A DNA stretch of 9,583 nt. It comes from Glaciecola sp. UBA983 (GTDB lineage Bacteria; Pseudomonadota; Gammaproteobacteria; Enterobacterales; Alteromonadaceae). The stretch's first letter is position 1, and every line of letters starts with the position of its first letter. A program made the position numbers and the translations under genes. The notes under the pieces were generated by a model. The model worked only from the letters and a program-made list of their open reading frames with translations. It had not been told where the DNA came from and searched no databases. This document shows positions 4,853-9,583 of this stretch, in pieces. Location of the stretch: positions 1 through 9,583 of the forward strand of contig DBBN01000109.1 in the NCBI GenBank assembly GCA_002292215.1, given 5' to 3'.

Positions 4853-6271
4853 ATGTTTAAGCTCGTTTTTTTCGCGTTCTTATGTTGTTTAGCCGGGCCT
4901 GCCAATGCAGCCCAAATGGGCACGTTGGACCTCACTTACACCTTGCCGGGTGTCATCGTATTAACTATTTTCGTTATCGCCTATGTCTTTGTTATAGGTG
5001 AAGAATTCCTTCATATACGAAAATCTAAACCGATGCTATTGGCTGCAGGGATAATTTGGATAGTACTAGGTTGGATTTATACCAATCATGGCATTCCTAT
5101 TGAAGCGGAAGAAGCGTTTAACCATAATTTATTGGAATATGCCCAACTATTATTATTCTTGCTAGTCGCGATGACATATATCAATGCGATGGAAGAGCGT
5201 GGGATCTTTGACCGTATTCGTGTTTGGATGTTAAGCAAAGGCATGAGTTTACGCAGCTTATTTTGGCTGACAGGTATTCTTGCATTTTTAATTTCATCTT
5301 TCGCTAACAACTTAACGACGGCGATGCTGATGTGCGCCATCGTGTTGAAAGTGGCTCACGATAATCCTAAATTTATCAATATAGCCTGTATCAATATCGT
5401 GGTAGCCGCCAATGCTGGTGGGGTATTTAGCCCGTTTGGAGATATTACTACGTTGATGATTTGGCAAGCCGGATTGGTCAAATTTGAACAATTTATTGTG
5501 TTGTTTGTTCCTGCGGTAGTTAATTTCATAGTGCCGGCATTGATCATGAGCTTTTTTATTTCAAATAGCAAAAACGCACCTCTAGTCGATCATGATATTA
5601 CGATTAAACGAGGTGCAAAACGTATTATTTTGTTGTTCTTTTTTACGATCGCAACAGCGGTAATGTGTCATAGTTGGTTGAGTATGCCACCAGTATTGGG
5701 CATGATGTTGGGGCTAGGTTATTTGCAACTATTAGGTTTTTATTTACGATTTACCTTACCCAAGTCATTGCAGAAAAAACGCGATATTGCTGAGCGAAAT
5801 AACGATGAAGCAGCGTTAAAAAAACTGGGTAATATTGTTCCATTTGATGTGTTCGAAAAAATCTCTCGAGCAGAATGGGATACATTATTGTTCTTTTATG
5901 GCGTGGTCATGTGTGTCGGTGGTTTAGGCTTTATGGGCTATCTTGCATATGTCTCAGAAGCAATGTATACCAACTGGGAACCTTTATATGCCAATATTTT
6001 GGTAGGGGTGTTGTCGGCAATCATTGATAATATTCCGGTTGTGTTTGCGGTATTGAGTATGGCTCCGAATATGGATTTGACACAATGGCTGTTGGTCACC
6101 ATGACTGCTGGAGTGGGTGGTAGTTTATTATCTATTGGTTCGGCTGCTGGGGTTGCCTTAATGGGACAAACCAAAGGCGTGTATTCATTTATGGGACACA
6201 TGCGCTGGAGCTGGGCGATAGCGCTGGGTTATGGCTTAAGTATCTACGCACATTTATTACTAAATACCTAA
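4853..6271 (+). CDS. nhaD: NhaD-type sodium/proton antiporter
   Basis: A 472-residue inner-membrane antiporter of the ion transporter (IT) superfamily that expels Na+ (often also Li+) in exchange for protons, supporting growth in salt and at alkaline pH. It starts with a signal-like hydrophobic segment ending ANA before AQ (about 19) and then has roughly a dozen membrane helices. The two inverted-topology half-motifs are visible: FANNLTTAML (150-159) with GGVFSPFGDITTLM (189-202) in the first half, and IIDNIPVVFAVLSM (390-403) with GGSLLSIGSAAGVALMGQ (422-439) in the second. A charged cytoplasmic loop (about 303-342) precedes EWDTLLFFYG, as usual for NhaD. The length is normal. AAGGA (4843-4847) lies five bases before the ATG. 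It converges with lptG, with 44 bases between the stop codons. Confidence 0.95.
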   Translation: MFKLVFFAFLCCLAGPANAAQMGTLDLTYTLPGVIVLTIFVIAYVFVIGEEFLHIRKSKPMLLAAGIIWIVLGWIYTNHGIPIEAEEAFNHNLLEYAQLLLFLLVAMTYINAMEERGIFDRIRVWMLSKGMSLRSLFWLTGILAFLISSFANNLTTAMLMCAIVLKVAHDNPKFINIACINIVVAANAGGVFSPFGDITTLMIWQAGLVKFEQFIVLFVPAVVNFIVPALIMSFFISNSKNAPLVDHDITIKRGAKRIILLFFFTIATAVMCHSWLSMPPVLGMMLGLGYLQLLGFYLRFTLPKSLQKKRDIAERNNDEAALKKLGNIVPFDVFEKISRAEWDTLLFFYGVVMCVGGLGFMGYLAYVSEAMYTNWEPLYANILVGVLSAIIDNIPVVFAVLSMAPNMDLTQWLLVTMTAGVGGSLLSIGSAAGVALMGQTKGVYSFMGHMRWSWAIALGYGLSIYAHLLLNT

Positions 6272-6315
6272 TTCTTGCGCAACAACTTATCTATTATCGA
6301 ACTTACTAGCTCCGT

Positions 6316-7380
6316 CTATTGGCGGCGGAGCAAAAACACGGCCACACATGCAAACAAAGCGCTTGGCAGTAATGCTCCGAATAATGGCGGCAAGTTATAC
6401 ACTAACGCGAACGGGCCAAAAACTTCATTGGCGATAAAGAAACTAAAACCGGTTAATGTCCCCACTATGATCCGCGAACCCATCGTCGTGGAACGTAACG
6501 AACCAAATACAAACGAAAATGCCATTAACAGCATCACGCAAACTGACACGGGCTGTAAGATCTTACGCCACATCGCTAATTCATAACGGGTTGAATCTTG
6601 TTGGTTGTTTTGTAAATACTCTACATATTCATTTAAACCTTGAATCGATAATGCTTCGGGCTTTACTGTGGCAACAGAGAGTTTATCTGGCGTCAACGCT
6701 GCTCGCCATTCAGTAAGAGAAATCCGGTTGGTTGAGATTTTGTCTGCATTAAAATACGTGATTTGCACATCTTGTAATGCCCATGATTCTTCTACAAACG
6801 AAGCGCGTTTGGCTGCAATAATCTGGGTTAATACGAGGTTATCGTCAAACTGATAAATCGTTACATCCCCTAAGTTTTCTTGATTAAATACGTTACCAAT
6901 ACTAACAAAATCACTACCATCTTTGGTCCATACGGTTTGATTGGCGGTAAAAACTTGCCCGCCAGACAGCGCATCGGTACGGATTTGCTTTGCTTTGGCT
7001 TCACTTAACGGTGTGACATATTCACCAATTAACAAAATACCACACACCATGATCACTGCACATTTCATTGCCGATTGGATGATATTCCATTTACTCATAC
7101 CAGAGGCTTGCATAACAATAAGTTCGGAGTTTGACGCTAAAATACCCATGCCAATTAACCCGCCAAGCAAAGTTGCCATCGGGAAAAATTGTTCGATATC
7201 ACGGGGTAAACTCAATATGACAAATAAACCTGCCACAATTAAATCGTAATCACCTTCACCGACCTTGCGTAACTGCTCGACAAACTTGATTAACCCACTC
7301 AATCCGACCAGCGTCAATAAAGTCACAAAAATAGTACTCAGCAAGGTACGTGCAATGTATAAATCAATAATGCTAAACAT
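6316..7380 (-). CDS. lptG: LPS export ABC transporter permease LptG
   Basis: A 354-residue inner-membrane subunit of the LptB2FG transporter, which extracts lipopolysaccharide from the outer leaflet of the inner membrane and passes it to LptC and the LptA bridge. Three N-terminal helices (about 8-34, 48-82 and 101-124) are followed by the periplasmic beta-jellyroll (about 130-265). Three C-terminal helices (about 273-295, 304-325 and 333-352) complete the fold. Family blocks include FFPMATLLGGLIGMG, SNSELIVMQASGMS for contact with LptB, and the C-terminal TMGSRIIVGTLTGFSFFI followed by YNLPPLFGALLPS. Length is typical. The start is firm: AGGAG (7392-7388, inside lptF) is seven bases upstream, and the lptF stop TAA shares its last base with this ATG, indicating translational coupling. 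Confidence 0.97.
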   Translation of the reverse strand: MFSIIDLYIARTLLSTIFVTLLTLVGLSGLIKFVEQLRKVGEGDYDLIVAGLFVILSLPRDIEQFFPMATLLGGLIGMGILASNSELIVMQASGMSKWNIIQSAMKCAVIMVCGILLIGEYVTPLSEAKAKQIRTDALSGGQVFTANQTVWTKDGSDFVSIGNVFNQENLGDVTIYQFDDNLVLTQIIAAKRASFVEESWALQDVQITYFNADKISTNRISLTEWRAALTPDKLSVATVKPEALSIQGLNEYVEYLQNNQQDSTRYELAMWRKILQPVSVCVMLLMAFSFVFGSLRSTTMGSRIIVGTLTGFSFFIANEVFGPFALVYNLPPLFGALLPSALFACVAVFLLRRQ

Positions 7381-8513
7381 TACTTGTCTCCTGCCGAACT
7401 AGAGGCGTTTTTTATATAGGGTTGTTTTAAGTAATTACGCACTTTTACGGAGGTTTGACGTTGTCGTGATAATAATACCGCACCAATAAACAAGATAATC
7501 CCATGGACCCACCATAAGCCTAATCCGGTAGGTATCTTGCCATCTTCAAGGGCTCGTCTTGCTGCCATTAATAATAAAAAATACCCCAAGTACATTAAAA
7601 TGGCAGGGAATAATTTACCGAATCGACCTTGGCGTGGATTAACTTTCGACAAGGGTACAGCAATTAACACCAAGAACGGTAATGCTAAAGGGATAGCGAT
7701 TCGCCATTGCAATTCCGCAATCGCTTCGTGACTGGGGTCGCCAAATAACTCAATAGTTGGCAATGCTGCCACTTTACGACGCATTGACTCTGCTTCTTGC
7801 TTGCCGATCTGAATCCGGTATTCATCAAAATTTACTTTTTGATAGTTTTGTTGGCCAATCGTGCCATCATGTTGCTGGCCATTTCGCAGTACAAGTAATT
7901 GGGTGCCATCACTTAACACATTAATCGTGCCTGTCTCAGAATAAATCACTCGGACTTTTTCTGGATTTTTAGGATTGACTTGAGATAAGAAAATTTTACT
8001 TAATTGGTTATTTTCAGATTCAACTTCATGGACAAATATCACCGCTTCATCATTGCCTGTTTGTTGAAAACGGCCTGGAATAATGGCTGAAATACCTGAT
8101 TCAGCGCCAGCTTTTTCACGTAATTGATATTCACTTTCAACCGCTAATGGGGCTACATACATAGTAACGGAAGCGGTCAACAACCCTAAGCCGACGGCTA
8201 ACAACAACATTACCCGTGTGACGTACCATTCTGAGACGCCACAGGCTTGTAAAACGGTCATTTCGGAATCAACATAAAAACGCCCATGTGCCATCATGAT
8301 CCCCAAGAAAAAACTAATGGGTAAAATTAGCGAAGCTAATACTGGCGAGTATAATGTTAAAAATCCCATGACTAAACTAGCAGGGATTTCTCCATCTGTT
8401 GCATCCCCCAAAACACGCACAAACTTAAGCGTAATAAAAATAGCCATGAGGATAAAGAAAATCGCAAACTGCGATTTGAACGTTTCCTTGAGAAGATAGC
8501 GAAAAATAATCAT
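7380..8513 (-). CDS. lptF: LPS export ABC transporter permease LptF
   Basis: A 377-residue partner of LptG in the LptB2FG lipopolysaccharide exporter. The N-terminus MIIFRYLLKETFKSQ aligns directly with E. coli LptF, fixing the start. Helices lie at about 12-34, 48-75 and 101-122, then the periplasmic jellyroll (about 125-262), then helices at about 270-288, 301-320 and 332-350. The family signatures LILPISFFLGIMMAHGRFYVDSE (62-84), with the LptB-facing coupling region VLQACGVSEW, and VPLSKVNPRQGRFGKLFPAILMYLG (286-310) are present. It is the first gene of a two-gene operon and is divergent from pepA, as in E. coli. No Shine-Dalgarno is visible before the ATG, unlike most other genes in the window, and a TATACT hexamer lies only four bases upstream. 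Confidence 0.97.
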   Translation of the reverse strand: MIIFRYLLKETFKSQFAIFFILMAIFITLKFVRVLGDATDGEIPASLVMGFLTLYSPVLASLILPISFFLGIMMAHGRFYVDSEMTVLQACGVSEWYVTRVMLLLAVGLGLLTASVTMYVAPLAVESEYQLREKAGAESGISAIIPGRFQQTGNDEAVIFVHEVESENNQLSKIFLSQVNPKNPEKVRVIYSETGTINVLSDGTQLLVLRNGQQHDGTIGQQNYQKVNFDEYRIQIGKQEAESMRRKVAALPTIELFGDPSHEAIAELQWRIAIPLALPFLVLIAVPLSKVNPRQGRFGKLFPAILMYLGYFLLLMAARRALEDGKIPTGLGLWWVHGIILFIGAVLLSRQRQTSVKVRNYLKQPYIKNASSSAGDK

Positions 8514-8603
8514 ATTTAGTATAGAAAACGTCTGTTTTTAGTGGCGAAAGGTAAATTTTTAAGTAAACTAGGTTTTTTTGCAAGTTATTTCGAGGAATTC
8601 AGC
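8514..8603. promoter_or_regulatory. Divergent lptF/pepA control region
   Basis: Only 90 bases separate the two start codons, so the promoters must overlap each other or the coding ends. On the minus strand, TATACT (8523-8518) is the best -10-like hexamer for lptF. On the plus strand, TAAACT (8564-8569) is the best candidate for pepA. Neither has a good -35 at normal spacing. Long A/T runs (T5 at 8556-8560, T7 at 8573-8579) may bend the DNA. The assignment as control region rests on gene layout. Confidence 0.5.
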
Positions 8604-9583
8604 GTGGAATTTAGTGTCAAGAGTGGTAGTCCTGAGAAGCAACGTAGTGCCTGTATCGTCGTTGGGGTATTTGAACCCCGCCGTTTGACAGCCGTCGCTG
8701 AACAATTAGACGAAATAAGTGAAGGCTATATCAGCAATTTAATTCGCCGTGGCGATTTAGAAGGTAAAGCCGGACAAATGTTATTATTACACCATGTTCC
8801 GAATGTTTTGAGTGAACGTGTCTTATTAGTGGGTTGTGGCAAAGAGCGCGAATTAAATGAACGCCAATACAAAGAAATCTTAACTAAAACCATCAAAACA
8901 CTAAATGAAACCGGTTCAATGGAAGCGGTTTGCTTTTTACCTGAGTTACACGTTAAAGGTCGCGATACGTATTGGAAAGTTCGTCAAGCCGTTGAAGCCA
9001 CGCAACATAGTTTATATACCTTTTTACAATTAAAAACGAAAAAAGGCGAACCTCGTCGTCCGTTACGTAAAATGGTATTTAATGTGCCAACACGCAAAGA
9101 ATTACCTGCGGGCGAAAGAGCCGTCGTGCATGGAATGGCTGTCGCTGCGGGTGTGAAAATCACACGTGATGTCGCGAATATGCCACCGAATATTTGTAAC
9201 CCTAAGTATCTATGGGAACAAGCTCAATTACTCGGTGAGCAATATGACAGTGTGACAACTGAAGTGGTAGACGAAGCCCAAATGGCTGAGTTAGCAATGA
9301 ATTCTTATTTAGCAGTAGGTCGTGGTTCTCATAATGAATCCATGATGAGTATTATTAAACACAATGGTGGCACCGCAGATCAAGCTCCGATTGTATTAGT
9401 AGGCAAAGGCTTGACCTTTGACTCTGGTGGTATTTCGATCAAGCCTGGCGCGGGTATGGATGAAATGAAATACGATATGGGCGGAGCTGCTTCCGTATTG
9501 GGCGTTATGGAAACAATTGGCATACTAAAGCTACCCATTAATATTGTTGCACTAATACCTTCTTGTGAAAACCTGCCGGATGG
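8604..9583 (+). CDS. pepA: Leucyl aminopeptidase PepA (partial, runs off the right edge)
   Basis: The first 326 codons of a roughly 500-residue M17 dizinc aminopeptidase that removes N-terminal residues, notably leucine. In E. coli the same protein also binds DNA in Xer recombination and carAB control. The sequence follows E. coli PepA closely from [16 protein letters not shown] onward, through [20 protein letters not shown] (60-79) and MPPNIC (193-198). The metal-binding residues K268 (VGKG), D273 (TFDSGG) and D291 (KYDM) and the catalytic K280 (SIKP) are present. The remaining ligands, in the family NTDAEGR motif, lie beyond the window. The start is a GTG (first residue Met), supported by GAGGA at 8592-8596 seven bases upstream and by the conserved N-terminus. 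The frame is open to the last base. It is divergent from lptF. Confidence 0.97.
   Translation, partial: MEFSVKSGSPEKQRSACIVVGVFEPRRLTAVAEQLDEISEGYISNLIRRGDLEGKAGQMLLLHHVPNVLSERVLLVGCGKERELNERQYKEILTKTIKTLNETGSMEAVCFLPELHVKGRDTYWKVRQAVEATQHSLYTFLQLKTKKGEPRRPLRKMVFNVPTRKELPAGERAVVHGMAVAAGVKITRDVANMPPNICNPKYLWEQAQLLGEQYDSVTTEVVDEAQMAELAMNSYLAVGRGSHNESMMSIIKHNGGTADQAPIVLVGKGLTFDSGGISIKPGAGMDEMKYDMGGAASVLGVMETIGILKLPINIVALIPSCENLPD

Noticed and set aside
6309..6331. GCTCCG/CGGAGC hairpin as an intrinsic terminator
   Set aside because: The stem is only six pairs, the loop is eleven bases, and neither strand has a following T-run.
6275..7249. Plus-strand frames opposite lptG
   Set aside because: They are antisense to a complete, well-conserved lptG and show no protein-family features.
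1..9583. CRISPR array, insertion sequence, prophage or integron features
   Set aside because: No spaced direct repeats, transposase or integrase frames, or terminal inverted repeats were seen; most of the window is explained by ordinary chromosomal genes.

Overview
The window reads as chromosomal DNA from an AT-rich marine-type gammaproteobacterium. The closest fit by gene content and protein sequence is the order Alteromonadales. Supporting this are a PepA close to the enteric protein, the lptF-lptG pair divergent from pepA as in Escherichia coli, an NhaD-type sodium/proton antiporter typical of salt-adapted bacteria, and a class II tRNA-Leu with encoded CCA. The genus is inference; no 16S or species marker is present.

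Layout, left to right. Positions 1-2225 hold a tight minus-strand operon read right to left: an exported M14 zinc carboxypeptidase, a FecI-like ECF sigma factor one base downstream, and a FecR-like (DUF4880) anti-sigma protein overlapping the sigma gene. The anti-sigma protein stops directly after its membrane helix and has no periplasmic sensor domain. A 173-base divergent region separates this operon from an exported single-domain rhodanese on the plus strand. A hairpin terminator that works in both directions then separates the rhodanese from a minus-strand tRNA-Leu(CAA) with its own strong promoter.

Positions 3109-4804 carry three plus-strand genes: an exported protein of unknown function, an RDD-family membrane protein, and a small exported or membrane-anchored hypothetical protein. 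Small repeats are concentrated here: an inverted repeat enclosing the RDD start, a two-unit tandem repeat across the RDD stop, and a triple heptamer just before the small gene. nhaD follows (4853-6271), convergent with lptG. The lptF-lptG pair (one-base overlap) encodes the inner-membrane half of the LPS export ABC transporter. pepA starts divergently from lptF and runs off the right edge.

How the genes work together: lptF/lptG and pepA are core housekeeping genes, and nhaD is an ion-homeostasis gene. The peptidase/sigma/anti-sigma operon is the accessory, possibly signal-responsive part. Its layout suggests that an envelope or substrate signal controls a sigma factor encoded with a secreted peptidase, through an anti-sigma factor lacking the usual receptor-contacting domain. 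That model is inference; the truncation and gene order are seen directly. I found no insertion sequence, CRISPR array, phage gene or replication origin.
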